In this document: positions 6,967-15,820 of the stretch, piece by piece
How the letters are laid out: each line of letters begins with the position of its first letter
Position numbering within the stretch: the stretch's first letter is position 1
Assembly (NCBI GenBank): GCA_001556125.1
Contig: LSIG01000171.1
Span: forward strand, 1 to 26,384
Reading direction: 5' to 3'
Length of the DNA: 26,384 nt
DNA from: Rhizobiales bacterium CCH10-E5
GTDB taxonomy: Bacteria; Pseudomonadota; Alphaproteobacteria; Rhizobiales; Beijerinckiaceae
The notes under the pieces: model-generated
Told to the model about the DNA's origin: nothing
The model's input: only the letters and a program-made list of their open reading frames with translations
Database searches by the model: none
Made by a program: the position numbers and the translations under genes

Positions 6967-9000
6967 TCAGACCATCCAGCCGGCGCGTTCGCCGTCGAGA
7001 ATGGCGATGTCCACCTGACGCGGGGCCACGGCATCACCGACGAGCTGGATTTCCAGGTCATTCCCCGCCAGTTCCGAAGCTAGGCTGGCGTTCGCGCTAT
7101 TGCCCATGGCGAGGATGATCGGGCCGGCATGCTCGATTTCACTGACCGCACCGCCGAAGCGGTCCTCGCAGATCAGTCGCCGTTCCTCGATCGCTGTAAC
7201 GAAGCGTGTCGGCAGAACCTCGATCCCGAGAGCAGCCAGGCGCCGGTAAAGCGCGGGGGCATGATGGACGGGCAAATCCGCGCCGGCATGCATGTGCGGT
7301 GTGACGATGGTGACGGCATGCCCCAGCTCGGCCAACTTCTCCGCGGCCGCTGTTCCGGAGAGATGGGGATCGTCCTCGATCACAATGACTGGGCCGTCGA
7401 AGCTCTCAGGTTGAAGAAATGCGTCCCAGACGGTTCGGACGCGCGGGAGTTCGGCGCCGGGAATGCCGGAAGCCCCGGGCCTCAGCGAACTGTACCCGTC
7501 GCGGCGTGGCGACGAGCCTGTCGCAAGGACAACGGCTTCGAAAGCGCCGCTCGCCAAAGTCGCCCGGTCCGCCTCGGCATTCAAACGGATGTCGACCTGA
7601 AGCCTCTCCAGCATCTTGATTTGCCAGCGGTGAATCTCTGCGAAGCCGCGCCGCGACGTGATCTCGCTGGTCATCAGGTTCTGACCTCCGAGGCGCGCGC
7701 CGCGCTCGAAGAGCGTCACGCGATGACCGCGCTCGGCGGCAACACGCGCGGCTGCCAGTCCTGCAGGACCACCGCCCACAACCGCCACGCGTTTGGATCG
7801 CGGCGCAGGACGCATGGTCCCGATTCCAATTTGAGCTTCGCGACCGACTGCGGGGTTGTGGACGCAGCCGACGCCACGTCCGCGATCAAGGCCGACGATG
7901 CAGGACTGGTTCGAGTAGGTGCAGATGCGGATGCTCTCGCGGTCCCCTCTGGCCGCCTTCAGCGGCAACTCGGGATCAGAGATCAGCGCGCGGGCCATGC
8001 CGATGAAGTCGGCGCGGCCGGATGCCAGCACTGCCTCGGCCGCTTCCGGCGTCGCGATACGGGAACTGACGCAAACCGGGAGGCCCTCCACGGCCTGTCG
8101 AATGGCTCCCGCCTCGTCAGCAAACTGAGCTTCCGGCGCAGTGATGTCTGCGATCCAGCCGGGATAATGGAGGGAGGTCAGCCCGCTGACATTCAGATAG
8201 CTGATGCCTTCCGTCCGAAGACGCGCGGCGATCGCGGTGGCATCGGCAAGCTGAAGTCCACCCGGAACATCATCCCTGCCGTTTACCCGGGCGCCGATAA
8301 GGAAATTCGGGCCGACCGCGGCTCGGATTGCTCGAAGCCCTTCGAGCAGGAAGCGCATGCGGTTTTCGAGGGAGCCGCCGTAGTGGTCTGTCCGCTTGTT
8401 GGTCGCCGGCGACAGGAATTCGTGCAGCAGGTAGCCTTGAGCCGCAAAAAGCTCGACGCCGTCGGCGCCTGCCTCCTGCATGTTCAGGGCAGCCTCGACC
8501 ATGGTCTCAACGTATTCAGCGATGTCCTCTTCGCTCATCTCCTTTGGGATCTCTCCGGTTCGCGGACACGGCAGCGGCGATGGAGCGAAGAGCGGGATGC
8601 CGAACTGGGTTGTGCCTGGTGACCGCAATTGGCGGCCGCTCATGTTGAGCTGCGAGACGAAGCAGGCTCCCTCGGATTTAATCGCCGAGATCATGCGTTG
8701 GTAATGCGGCTGCAGACCGCGATCGTTGGCCAGGTCCAGCCCACCGAGTGCCGTCGTTTCGAGCGCGCCGCCCCAACTCGCGGTTTGGCGCCAGGACGGC
8801 GGCATCAGAAAGTTGGACATGACAATGAGGCCGGCGCCGCCCTTCGCGCGCTCGACATGGTAGGCGATCGTGCGCTCGATCGCGGAGCCGTAGCCGGCGC
8901 CGAACATCACCGCATGCGGCATCATCGCAATGCGATTGCGCAACGTGACGTGGCCGAGAGCGAGCGGGCTCAGCAGCCTCTCGTAGCCGGCGGCGGGCAT
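6967..9000 (-). CDS. FadH/OYE-type NAD(P)H:flavin oxidoreductase (2,4-dienoyl-CoA reductase-like)
   Basis: This 677-residue multidomain ene-reductase has the architecture of 2,4-dienoyl-CoA reductase and 2-enoate reductase: an FMN TIM barrel (about 1-350), an iron-sulfur segment, then an FAD/NAD(P)H domain starting at VAVVGGGPAGLAAARVA (405-421). In the barrel, GVELFAAQGYLLHEFLSP (181-198) and HYGGSLENRMRF (206-217) are typical. The iron-sulfur segment reads RICTYSNQSC...GCVHNP. Cys360, Cys367 and Cys379 match FadH ligands, but the second ligand position holds Ser363. The start at 9000 begins the conserved YERLLSPLALGHVTLRNR region, one base past the crotonase stop; a longer frame has no support. 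It probably reduces an activated C=C bond, perhaps in a ring or branched chain. Confidence 0.9.
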   Translation of the reverse strand: MPAAGYERLLSPLALGHVTLRNRIAMMPHAVMFGAGYGSAIERTIAYHVERAKGGAGLIVMSNFLMPPSWRQTASWGGALETTALGGLDLANDRGLQPHYQRMISAIKSEGACFVSQLNMSGRQLRSPGTTQFGIPLFAPSPLPCPRTGEIPKEMSEEDIAEYVETMVEAALNMQEAGADGVELFAAQGYLLHEFLSPATNKRTDHYGGSLENRMRFLLEGLRAIRAAVGPNFLIGARVNGRDDVPGGLQLADATAIAARLRTEGISYLNVSGLTSLHYPGWIADITAPEAQFADEAGAIRQAVEGLPVCVSSRIATPEAAEAVLASGRADFIGMARALISDPELPLKAARGDRESIRICTYSNQSCIVGLDRGRGVGCVHNPAVGREAQIGIGTMRPAPRSKRVAVVGGGPAGLAAARVAAERGHRVTLFERGARLGGQNLMTSEITSRRGFAEIHRWQIKMLERLQVDIRLNAEADRATLASGAFEAVVLATGSSPRRDGYSSLRPGASGIPGAELPRVRTVWDAFLQPESFDGPVIVIEDDPHLSGTAAAEKLAELGHAVTIVTPHMHAGADLPVHHAPALYRRLAALGIEVLPTRFVTAIEERRLICEDRFGGAVSEIEHAGPIILAMGNSANASLASELAGNDLEIQLVGDAVAPRQVDIAILDGERAGWMV

Positions 9001-9001
9001 C

Positions 9002-9814
9002 TCAGAACGGCGCCTTCTTCGGGAAGTTGGGCGCTCTCCGCTCGCGGAAGGAGTCCAGCCCCTCCTGCGGGTCGGGACCTGAGAAGCCAAGCATCTCCAA
9101 TGCGAGCGAGGCATCGAAGGTCGGGCCGGCCATCCGCAGCCAGTTGTTCAGGGCATATTTGGTCCACTGGATCGCGGAAGGCGCGCCTTCGGCAAGCCTC
9201 GTGGCCACGGCGAGCGCCTTCTCCTGCAGCTCTTCTTCGTCGACTGCGAGCGCGACGAGCCCCAGTTGCTCGGCCTTCTCGCCGCTCACGGGTTCGTTGA
9301 GCAGGAGGTGATACTTGGCCTTGGCCATGCCGCAGAGCAGCGGCCAGATGATTGCGGCATGGTCGCCCGCAGCAACGCCAAGCCGAACATGGCCGTCCAC
9401 GAGCTTGGCATTCTTGGCCGCGATCGGAATGTCGGAAACCAGGGCGGCGGCAAGACCGGCGCCGACTGCCGCTCCTTGAATGGCCGAAACGATCGGCTTC
9501 GAGCAGTTGACGATGTTGTAGACGAGGTCTCTCGCCTCCCGCCACATGTTGGCGCGTTCCTCGAAGCTCTGAGTCAGCTTTTTCACGACCTCGAAGTCGC
9601 CGCCGGCAGAGAACGCCTTGCCCTTGGCGCAGAGCAGAACGGCCAGCGTTTCGCGATCTCGATCGACAACGCGCCAGATGTCGGCCAGCTCGCGATGGGC
9701 GTCGGCGCCGAGCGAGTTCAAGCTTTCCGGGCGGTTCAGCGTCAGCCGCAGAACGCCTGGAGCGGGCCGATCGCAGAGGATCGATGGAAAGGCGGAATAG
9801 GCTTCGAGTGTCAT
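9002..9814 (-). CDS. Enoyl-CoA hydratase/isomerase (crotonase) family protein
   Basis: This 270-residue crotonase-fold protein binds an acyl-CoA and stabilises an enolate. The oxyanion-hole stretches are clear: AFSAGGDF (67-74) and IQGAAVGAG (112-120). The two glutamates that define true enoyl-CoA hydratases are not in place. By my alignment the positions hold His142 (LVDGHVRLG) and His169 (AKYHLLLNE). Asp151 in VAAGDHAAI is a candidate acid/base, as in other members with the HVRLGxxAGD pattern. It may therefore be an isomerase, hydrolase or non-classical hydratase. The ATG at 9814 has GGAGG upstream. It sits 11 bases after an SDR and just before the flavin reductase in the operon. Confidence 0.85.
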   Translation of the reverse strand: MTLEAYSAFPSILCDRPAPGVLRLTLNRPESLNSLGADAHRELADIWRVVDRDRETLAVLLCAKGKAFSAGGDFEVVKKLTQSFEERANMWREARDLVYNIVNCSKPIVSAIQGAAVGAGLAAALVSDIPIAAKNAKLVDGHVRLGVAAGDHAAIIWPLLCGMAKAKYHLLLNEPVSGEKAEQLGLVALAVDEEELQEKALAVATRLAEGAPSAIQWTKYALNNWLRMAGPTFDASLALEMLGFSGPDPQEGLDSFRERRAPNFPKKAPF

Positions 9815-9825
9815 GCTGCCTCCGG

Positions 9826-10605
9826 TCAGATCGAGCGGCGCGAGGTGATGCCGCCATCGACGGTGATGATGGTGCCGGACGTGTAGGCGGAGCGCGGCGA
9901 GGCGAGGAAGGCGAAGAGGTCAGCCACCTCGCGCACGCTCGCTGCGCGGCCAAGCGGATAGGCCGCCAGCAGTTCGACGTAGCGGCTCTCGTCGTCCCAC
10001 TGCTCGCGAGCGCGCTTCTTCATGATGTTGACGATCCGGTCCGTGGCGACTGGGCCCGGATTGATGCCGAGGACGCGAATGCCGTCATCGAGGCTGCGGC
10101 CACCGAGCGCCCGGGAGAAAGCCATCAGGGCAGCGTTGCCGGTCGAACCTGCGATGTAGCGGAAATCGGTGTTCTCGCCGCCATTGCCGATATTGTTGAG
10201 GATGACGCCGCCTCCGGCCGCCTTCATCGCTGCGTAGAATTCCCGGCAGAGGTCGATATAGCCGAAGACCTTGACCTCCCAGCCCTCGCGCCAGCGCTCT
10301 CCGTCTACCTGCCAGAGATCGCCGCCTGGAATGGCTCCGGCATTGTTGACCAGCACATCGACGCGTCCGGCTGCCTTGCCGATGGCCTCGGCAGCTCCCT
10401 TCGCGGCAATGTCCTGCTCCTGAACCACCACCGTGATGCCGTGCTGATCGCGCAGGCGTTCGGCAAGCCTGGTGAGCTTGTCGCCCGAACGCGCGACGAG
10501 ATGCACGTTGCAACCCTCCTCTGCGAAGACCTCGGCCAGCCCTTCGCCGATGCCCTGCGAGGCACCGGTGATCACGACTTTCTGGCCGCGCAATTGCAGA
10601 TCCAT
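9826..10605 (-). CDS. SDR-family protein lacking the Ser-Tyr-Lys active site
   Basis: This 259-residue protein has a normal SDR nucleotide-binding motif (TGASQGIG, 13-20), the NNAG motif (87-90) and the late NPGPVATDR segment. The active-site region NNIGNGGENTDFRYIAGSTGNAAL does not fit the YxxxK pattern. By alignment the Tyr position is Gly153 and the Lys position is Asn157, and no correctly spaced Ser is present. The fold is sound and the remaining sequence is well kept, so decay is unlikely. It may bind NAD(P) without classical catalysis, use Tyr150, or act as a partner subunit. The start at 10605 has AAGGAG about ten bases upstream. It follows the acyl-CoA synthetase by four bases. Confidence 0.87.
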   Translation of the reverse strand: MDLQLRGQKVVITGASQGIGEGLAEVFAEEGCNVHLVARSGDKLTRLAERLRDQHGITVVVQEQDIAAKGAAEAIGKAAGRVDVLVNNAGAIPGGDLWQVDGERWREGWEVKVFGYIDLCREFYAAMKAAGGGVILNNIGNGGENTDFRYIAGSTGNAALMAFSRALGGRSLDDGIRVLGINPGPVATDRIVNIMKKRAREQWDDESRYVELLAAYPLGRAASVREVADLFAFLASPRSAYTSGTIITVDGGITSRRSI

Positions 10606-10609
10606 GGCT

Positions 10610-12547
10610 TCAGGCTCCTTGGCGGACGATGCGCTCGATGTCGGCGATCGCTTCCGGGTTGACGAGAGAGGAGAGGTCTCCCGCGGGGGAGCCGGAATAG
10701 ACGCTGCGGATCACGCGACGCATGATCTTGGAGCTGCGGGTCTTCGGCAGTTGAGGCACGACGAAGACAGCCCGGGGCGCAAATGGCTTGCCCAGCCTTT
10801 CCTGGATTCGTGCTGTTGCGAGCTTGAGGATGTCGTCGGCCGGCCCTGAGCACGTGAGGAAGGCAATGAGCGCCTGGCCCTTGACCGGATCCTCGGCGCC
10901 GATCACCGCGGCTTCGATGACACCTTCGATCTCGACCAGGATTTCCTCGACCTCAGCTGGGCCGACGCGCTTTCCCGCGACCTTGATGGTGTCGTCCGAA
11001 CGCCCGAGGAGGAGATAGTGTCCCTCCCCGGCTCGCATCGCGAGGTCACCGTGGATCCAGACGCCGGGCACAGTGCTCCAATAAGTTTCGAGATATCGCT
11101 GCTCGTCCTGCCAGAAGCTCGCAGTCATGCCCACGAAGGGCGCGAGCACCGCGAGCTCTCCAATCGCGCCGGTCAGAGGTTGACCTGCGGGATCGAGCAC
11201 ATCGACCGCAACCCCTGGCGAGCGTGTGTTGAAGCCCGCGGGTACTATCGGCTTGGTCACGACGCTGGAAAGCAGGCAGCCCGAGACTTCCGTTCCGCCC
11301 GTATAGTTGATCAGCGGGCACTCACTCCGCCCGAAAGCCCGTTCGAACCAGACGAAATGTTCGGCGGCGATGCTTTCGCCGGCTGTAATCAGAAGACGAA
11401 GCGATGACAGATCGGGCGCGGTGCTGACCGCCTCGTTCGAAGCCAGGCCGCGGATCAGTGTCGGCGCGGAGCCGTAGTGAGTGACGCGATAGGTCTCAAT
11501 CAACCGGCCCATCCGCGACCAGTCGGGGTAGTCAGGGGCGCCGTCGTAGCAAACCAGGGTCGCGCCGCGGAGAAGCGCCGAACCAAGAATGAGCGAGCCC
11601 GCGATCCAGCCCATGTCAGCCGGCCAACAAAAGACGTCGCCTGCTCCCACGTCGAAGTGAACCGCAGAGTCGTGTGCGATCTTGATTGGGAAGCCGCCAT
11701 GCACATGGACGGCTCCCTTGGGCTTCCCAGTCGTCCCCGAGGTGAAGATCACCATGAAAGGGTCGTTCGGCGACATCCGTGCAGACGGCGGCGCACTGTG
11801 CGGGCTTTGCCGCACCAATTGCCAATCGAGGTAATCCGCATCGGCATCCGTCGGAGCAGTATCCTCGGGGGACCGCTTCAACGCGACGAGCTCCAGGTTC
11901 GGCAGCTCCTTCCTGACGGACGCAATGGTGTCGCGCGTCGAGATAAACCGTCCGCGCCGCTGAAAGCCGGTCGTAGCCAGCAGCGCCCTGGCTCCGCAGG
12001 ATCCGAGACGGGCCACAATGGCATCGGTTCCGAAGCCGCTAAAGAGCGGAACGACGATTGCGCCAATATACGAGACGGCAAGCAGCGAGACCGAGGCCTC
12101 GATGCCGTTCTCCATCAGCAGACCAACGCGGTCACCACGCTTCAGCCCAAGGCGGAGCAACCCGGCAGCAAGGCTGCGGACTTCATCCTTCAATTCCTGG
12201 TAAGTGACCTCGCGGACCGAGCCATCCTCGCGCTCTGCGATGATAGCCGTCCGGGCCGCCCATTCGGGATTGTCCAGGATCGTGTCGACCCAGTTGAGCT
12301 CACCGCCGACGAACCAGGCAGGGAACGGAGCGCCACGAGACAGGTCGCAGTAGCGGTCGTAGTCGCGGCTCCAGCGGATATTGCAGAAGCTCGTAACCTC
12401 GCGCCAATACCGCTCCGGTTCGGCCAGCGACAAATCATAGAGTGCGTCGATGTCCGTCGCGCCAAGGCGTTTGGATAGGGCGGTCACCTGAGCACGGTCG
12501 ATATAGTCGGCGGTAGGCTGCCAGATGTCGTTGCTGTCGAGCGCCAT
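10610..12547 (-). CDS. Acyl-CoA synthetase, Acs-like (AMP-forming)
   Basis: This 645-residue adenylate-forming ligase would activate a free carboxylic acid to its CoA ester via an acyl-AMP. The ATP-binding loop TSGTTGKPKG (269-278), the YTGGTE motif and the C-terminal hinge GDLAMRAGEGHYLLLGRSDDTIK are present. Lys607 in LPKTRSSKIMRR matches the catalytic lysine of acetyl-CoA synthetase, where acetylation commonly controls activity. Length and N-terminal region also match the Acs/propionyl-CoA synthetase group. The position directly after livF suggests it activates the imported acid at once. The ATG at 12547 overlaps nothing and has only a weak GGGAA upstream, so translation may be coupled to livF, whose stop codon lies three bases upstream. 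Confidence 0.93.
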   Translation of the reverse strand: MALDSNDIWQPTADYIDRAQVTALSKRLGATDIDALYDLSLAEPERYWREVTSFCNIRWSRDYDRYCDLSRGAPFPAWFVGGELNWVDTILDNPEWAARTAIIAEREDGSVREVTYQELKDEVRSLAAGLLRLGLKRGDRVGLLMENGIEASVSLLAVSYIGAIVVPLFSGFGTDAIVARLGSCGARALLATTGFQRRGRFISTRDTIASVRKELPNLELVALKRSPEDTAPTDADADYLDWQLVRQSPHSAPPSARMSPNDPFMVIFTSGTTGKPKGAVHVHGGFPIKIAHDSAVHFDVGAGDVFCWPADMGWIAGSLILGSALLRGATLVCYDGAPDYPDWSRMGRLIETYRVTHYGSAPTLIRGLASNEAVSTAPDLSSLRLLITAGESIAAEHFVWFERAFGRSECPLINYTGGTEVSGCLLSSVVTKPIVPAGFNTRSPGVAVDVLDPAGQPLTGAIGELAVLAPFVGMTASFWQDEQRYLETYWSTVPGVWIHGDLAMRAGEGHYLLLGRSDDTIKVAGKRVGPAEVEEILVEIEGVIEAAVIGAEDPVKGQALIAFLTCSGPADDILKLATARIQERLGKPFAPRAVFVVPQLPKTRSSKIMRRVIRSVYSGSPAGDLSSLVNPEAIADIERIVRQGA

Positions 12548-12549
12548 GG

Positions 12550-13272
12550 TCAGATTCCCAGATAGGCCCGTTGCACCTCAGGGCTCTGCGCGAGCACGCT
12601 CGCGGAGTCCTCGGCGGTGATTGCGCCGCCCTCGAGGATGTAGGCGCGGTCGGCGATGGCGAGCGCGGTTTCCGCGTTCTGTTCAACGAGCAGGATGTTC
12701 ACGCCGGTTTCGGCAACCGTTTTGATCATATCCGCGATGCGGTCGACGATCGCCGGGGCGAGCCCGATTGTCGGCTCGTCCAGGAGCAGGATGCGCGGGG
12801 CGCTCATCAAGGCACGAGCCACCGCAATCATCTGCTGCTGGCCACCGCTGAAGGTCGAGGCCTGCGTCGCGAGCCGATCCCTCAGTTCCGGAAAGAGCGA
12901 AATCACGCGGTCGAGATCGCGCTTCACCGCTGCGGTGTCGTTGCGCGCGAAGGAGCCCAGCTCCAGGTTCTCAAGCATCGTCATCTCGCCGAAGAGGCGC
13001 CGCCCCTCCGGCACCACGGACAATCCTTTCCGCACGAGACGGTCCGGGGACATGCCGGTGACGTTCTCCCCGAAGAGATGGACGCTCCCGGCGCTGGGGC
13101 GCACTAGGCCGCAGATCGTCTTGATCAGCGTCGACTTGCCCGCACCGTTCGCGCCGATCAGCGTGACGATCTCGCCGATGCCGACAGTGATGGTGACGTC
13201 GTTCAATGCGGGAACAACGCCATAGCGAGCCGAGAGGCCCGCGACCTTGAGGGGAAGCGCTTCAGTGCTCAT
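12550..13272 (-). CDS. livF: Branched-chain-type ABC importer ATPase LivF
   Basis: This 240-residue ATPase energises uptake through the LivHM channel at the inner membrane. It shows Walker A GANGAGKST (40-48), the signature FSGGQQQ (141-147), Walker B ILLLDEP (161-167) and the LivF-type VPEGRRLFGEMTMLENLELG segment. It overlaps livG by 11 bases. Specificity comes from the binding protein and not from this subunit. The gene order livH-livM-livG-livF is the standard one, and the transporter is complete. Confidence 0.96.
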   Translation of the reverse strand: MSTEALPLKVAGLSARYGVVPALNDVTITVGIGEIVTLIGANGAGKSTLIKTICGLVRPSAGSVHLFGENVTGMSPDRLVRKGLSVVPEGRRLFGEMTMLENLELGSFARNDTAAVKRDLDRVISLFPELRDRLATQASTFSGGQQQMIAVARALMSAPRILLLDEPTIGLAPAIVDRIADMIKTVAETGVNILLVEQNAETALAIADRAYILEGGAITAEDSASVLAQSPEVQRAYLGI

Positions 13273-14002
13273 GGCGATGCCCTAGATAGGCCTCGATGAC
13301 CTTTTGATCGGCGCGGATCTCCGATGGCGTGCCGGTTGCGAGATGCTGGCCGTGATGCAGCACGACGATGCGGTCACAGACACGCATCACCGCCTTCATG
13401 TTGTGCTCGACGAGCAGGACCGAGCAGCTGAATTCGTCCCGAATGCGTTCCAGAACGGCCAGCGTATTGGCGACCTCTGTCTGGTTCAGACCCGTCAGAG
13501 GTTCGTCGAGGCAGAGCAGCTTGGGGCGTGCCGCAAAGGCGATGCCGATGGAGACGAGGCGCTGCAGGCCGTGAGGGAGATTGCCGGCCTCCTCCGCGAG
13601 ATAAGCGGTGAGCCCCAGCATCTCGGCGGTTTCCGCCACGCGCGCACGCCGTTGGGCACTTCCGCGGACGCCGTGAATGGTGCCCAGCAGAATGTTGTCG
13701 CCGACCGTCATGCTGCGCATGAGGCTGCCGTGCTGGAAGGTCCGAACCAGGCCAAGGCGGCTGATAGCCAGAGGCGACCGACCGGTGCAGTTCTCACCAA
13801 AGACAAAGAGCTCGCCGGCTGACGGCTTATAGAAGCCGCTGATCAAATTGAAGGTCGTGCTCTTGCCAGCACCGTTGGGGCCAATGAGTCCGAGAATCTC
13901 ACGGGGGCGAATCTCCAGATCGAGATCGGAGACCGCGACCAGGCCGCCGAAGCGGCGTGTCAGACCCTTGGTGCGCAGCAGGGGTTGTTGCTCTGCCAGC
14001 AT
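13262..14002 (-). CDS. livG: Branched-chain-type ABC importer ATPase LivG
   Basis: This 246-residue second ATPase of the importer has Walker [10 protein letters not shown] (41-49), the LivG-typical [23 protein letters not shown] stretch in split form (85-107), signature LPHGLQ (142-147) and Walker B KLLCLDEP (161-168). The signature departs from LSGGQ, but LivG proteins commonly have LSYG or LPYG here. It is slightly shorter than many LivG proteins. The ATG at 14002 follows the livM stop by one base, so translational coupling is likely. Confidence 0.95.
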   Translation of the reverse strand: MLAEQQPLLRTKGLTRRFGGLVAVSDLDLEIRPREILGLIGPNGAGKSTTFNLISGFYKPSAGELFVFGENCTGRSPLAISRLGLVRTFQHGSLMRSMTVGDNILLGTIHGVRGSAQRRARVAETAEMLGLTAYLAEEAGNLPHGLQRLVSIGIAFAARPKLLCLDEPLTGLNQTEVANTLAVLERIRDEFSCSVLLVEHNMKAVMRVCDRIVVLHHGQHLATGTPSEIRADQKVIEAYLGHRHEH

Positions 14003-14003
14003 C

Positions 14004-14924
14004 TCAGTGTCCCCCTCCGGCTTGGGGCCGCTTACCGCTCACTAGTCCGGTGACGCCGTGGGGCAGCAGCAGGACCGCCAGCACGATCGCCGCGCCGTAG
14101 AAGATGTGCTCCCCTCCTCCGAGGCCGAGCGCATAGCTGCCGAGCACGACGAGCAGCGCGGTTCCCAAGAGCGGGCCGATGATGCTGCCCTCTCCGCCGA
14201 CCTTGACGTACGCCAGGGCGAATGCCGCAACGAGGAAGCTGAAATCGCCGGGGCTGATCACATTGTTGGCGAAGGCGTGCAGGCTTCCGGCCATGCCGGC
14301 TGCGGCAGAGGCCGTTGCGAAGCAGGCGATCTTCACCAGCAGGATGTTGAGGCCGACCGTCCTGGCAACATTTTCGTTGTCGCGGATCGCGGTCAGGATC
14401 TTCCCGAAGTCAGAACGCTCCAGAGCATAGAGCCCGAGGATAAGCAGGGCTGCGACCGCGACGATAAAGGTGGGCATCCAGCCATCCAGGATCATCGGCG
14501 GAAAGATCCCGACCATCCCGGAGGTGCCGCCGAGCGCGATGCTCTTTGAGTAGAGAATGCGGACAGCTTCAGTGAACGCGAAGCCGATCAGGAGAAAGTA
14601 AGGCCCCTTGGTCCGGAGTGTGATGTAGCCGAAGAGGATCGAGACGAGGCCGGCCATGACGCCGCCGGCCAGCAGGGCGAGCAGGAACGGCCAGTTCAGG
14701 ATTGTGAGCGTTGCCCCGGTGGTATAGGCGCCGATGCCGACGAACGCTGCGGTGGCGAAGTTCAGTTCGCCCATCAACATGACGAAGCGCAGGCTGACCG
14801 CCGTTAGCGCACCGATTGCGATGAGATTGGCCACGCTCGCAATATAGGGATCGCGAACAAAAGCGGTGCCCGCGAGGACGATAGCGATCCCGCCCAGCCA
14901 GTAAGGAAGCTTCACATCAACCAT
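14004..14924 (-). CDS. livM: Branched-chain-type ABC importer permease LivM
   Basis: This 306-residue inner-membrane permease has about eight to ten hydrophobic segments. Typical LivM features are [21 protein letters not shown] near residue 50, [17 protein letters not shown], and the EAA-like loop [21 protein letters not shown], which contacts the ATPase. The start at 14924 lies inside the last codons of livH (8-base overlap). A longer frame to 15071 would add a serine/proline-rich, non-membrane extension unlike the family, so I reject it. With LivH it forms the translocation pore. Confidence 0.94.
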   Translation of the reverse strand: MVDVKLPYWLGGIAIVLAGTAFVRDPYIASVANLIAIGALTAVSLRFVMLMGELNFATAAFVGIGAYTTGATLTILNWPFLLALLAGGVMAGLVSILFGYITLRTKGPYFLLIGFAFTEAVRILYSKSIALGGTSGMVGIFPPMILDGWMPTFIVAVAALLILGLYALERSDFGKILTAIRDNENVARTVGLNILLVKIACFATASAAAGMAGSLHAFANNVISPGDFSFLVAAFALAYVKVGGEGSIIGPLLGTALLVVLGSYALGLGGGEHIFYGAAIVLAVLLLPHGVTGLVSGKRPQAGGGH

Positions 14925-15792
14925 GGCCGAGAAGCCCCTTCGGCCGCACCAGCAGAACGGCGATGACGAGGAGGAAAATGGCAACTGTGGCGGAGCTCGG
15001 GTCGAAGTAGAAGCTGCCGAAGGTCTCGATCCCGGCGACGAACAACCCGCCAAGGATCGCACCTGGAACACTGCCGAGCCCGCCTACGATGACCGCGATG
15101 AAGCCCTTGATCAGATAGTCGGCGCCGATCACCGGCGAGACGATGGTCACCGGGGCGATCAGTGCCCCGGCAAGGGCTGCGAGACCGGATGCAATCATGA
15201 AGCCGGCGAGCGCCATGCGGTTGTAGGGGACGCCCTGCAGCATGGCAGCCTCGTGGTCGATCGAGACAGCTCTCAGGGCCTTGCCAAGCTTGGTTCGCGT
15301 GAGCGCCCAGTAGAGCGAGGCGGTGATCAGGATCGCTGCGATGCACAAGGCAAAGCGCTGATTAGTGATAGCCGCCCCGAAGATGGAGATGTTGCCAGGA
15401 AAAATCTCCGGCACGGGCCTCACCGCCCCGCCGAAGACTTTGAGCAGCACGCCGTCGAGCAGCAGAACGAGGCCGATCGACAGGATGAAAGACCCAACCA
15501 TGTCGCGTTGGAAAAACCGGAAACCGGTCACGTACATCAGAAGCCCGAGCGCCATAGCGATCGCGATGCCCCCCACCGCTGCCAGCAGATAAGCTGGCAG
15601 GATGGGGAGACCATTGCCTGCCAGCCAAGGCACCGCCCAGGCCACCGCCAACGCAGAGACGGCGAACAGGTGCCCATGGGCGAAGTTCACGATCCGCATG
15701 ACCCCGAAAATCAGGGTCAGGCCGAGCGAGAACAGGATGTAGACGGCGCCGATCTGCAGGCTCGTCAGGGTGAGCTGTATCGCGGTTTGCAT
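14917..15792 (-). CDS. livH: Branched-chain-type ABC importer permease LivH
   Basis: This 291-residue inner-membrane permease is rich in hydrophobic segments. The N-terminal motif FSLGLTLIFGVMRIVNFAHG (21-40) is a LivH hallmark, as is the late stretch GGLGSVPGAILGGLFVAGIETF. The EAA-like loop is TKLGKALRAVSIDHEAAMLQG. It lies 28 bases after the binding-protein gene and overlaps livM. The ribosome binding site is weak. Confidence 0.95.
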   Translation of the reverse strand: MQTAIQLTLTSLQIGAVYILFSLGLTLIFGVMRIVNFAHGHLFAVSALAVAWAVPWLAGNGLPILPAYLLAAVGGIAIAMALGLLMYVTGFRFFQRDMVGSFILSIGLVLLLDGVLLKVFGGAVRPVPEIFPGNISIFGAAITNQRFALCIAAILITASLYWALTRTKLGKALRAVSIDHEAAMLQGVPYNRMALAGFMIASGLAALAGALIAPVTIVSPVIGADYLIKGFIAVIVGGLGSVPGAILGGLFVAGIETFGSFYFDPSSATVAIFLLVIAVLLVRPKGLLGHG

Positions 15793-15820
15793 GGTGGGCG
15801 TGCCTGGCTTGGTCTGGAGG

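Noticed and set aside
7129..8622. Rightward open frame of nearly 500 codons opposite the FadH-like reductase
   Set aside because: The minus strand shows complete FMN, iron-sulfur and FAD motifs; the plus frame shows none and is an antisense artefact.
13554..13580. Non-standard ABC signature (LPHGLQ) in LivG as a possible defect
   Set aside because: LivG proteins commonly depart from LSGGQ here, so it is not unusual.
14925..15071. N-terminal extension of livM
   Set aside because: The extension is Ser/Pro rich, unlike LivM proteins, and is an out-of-frame reading of livH.
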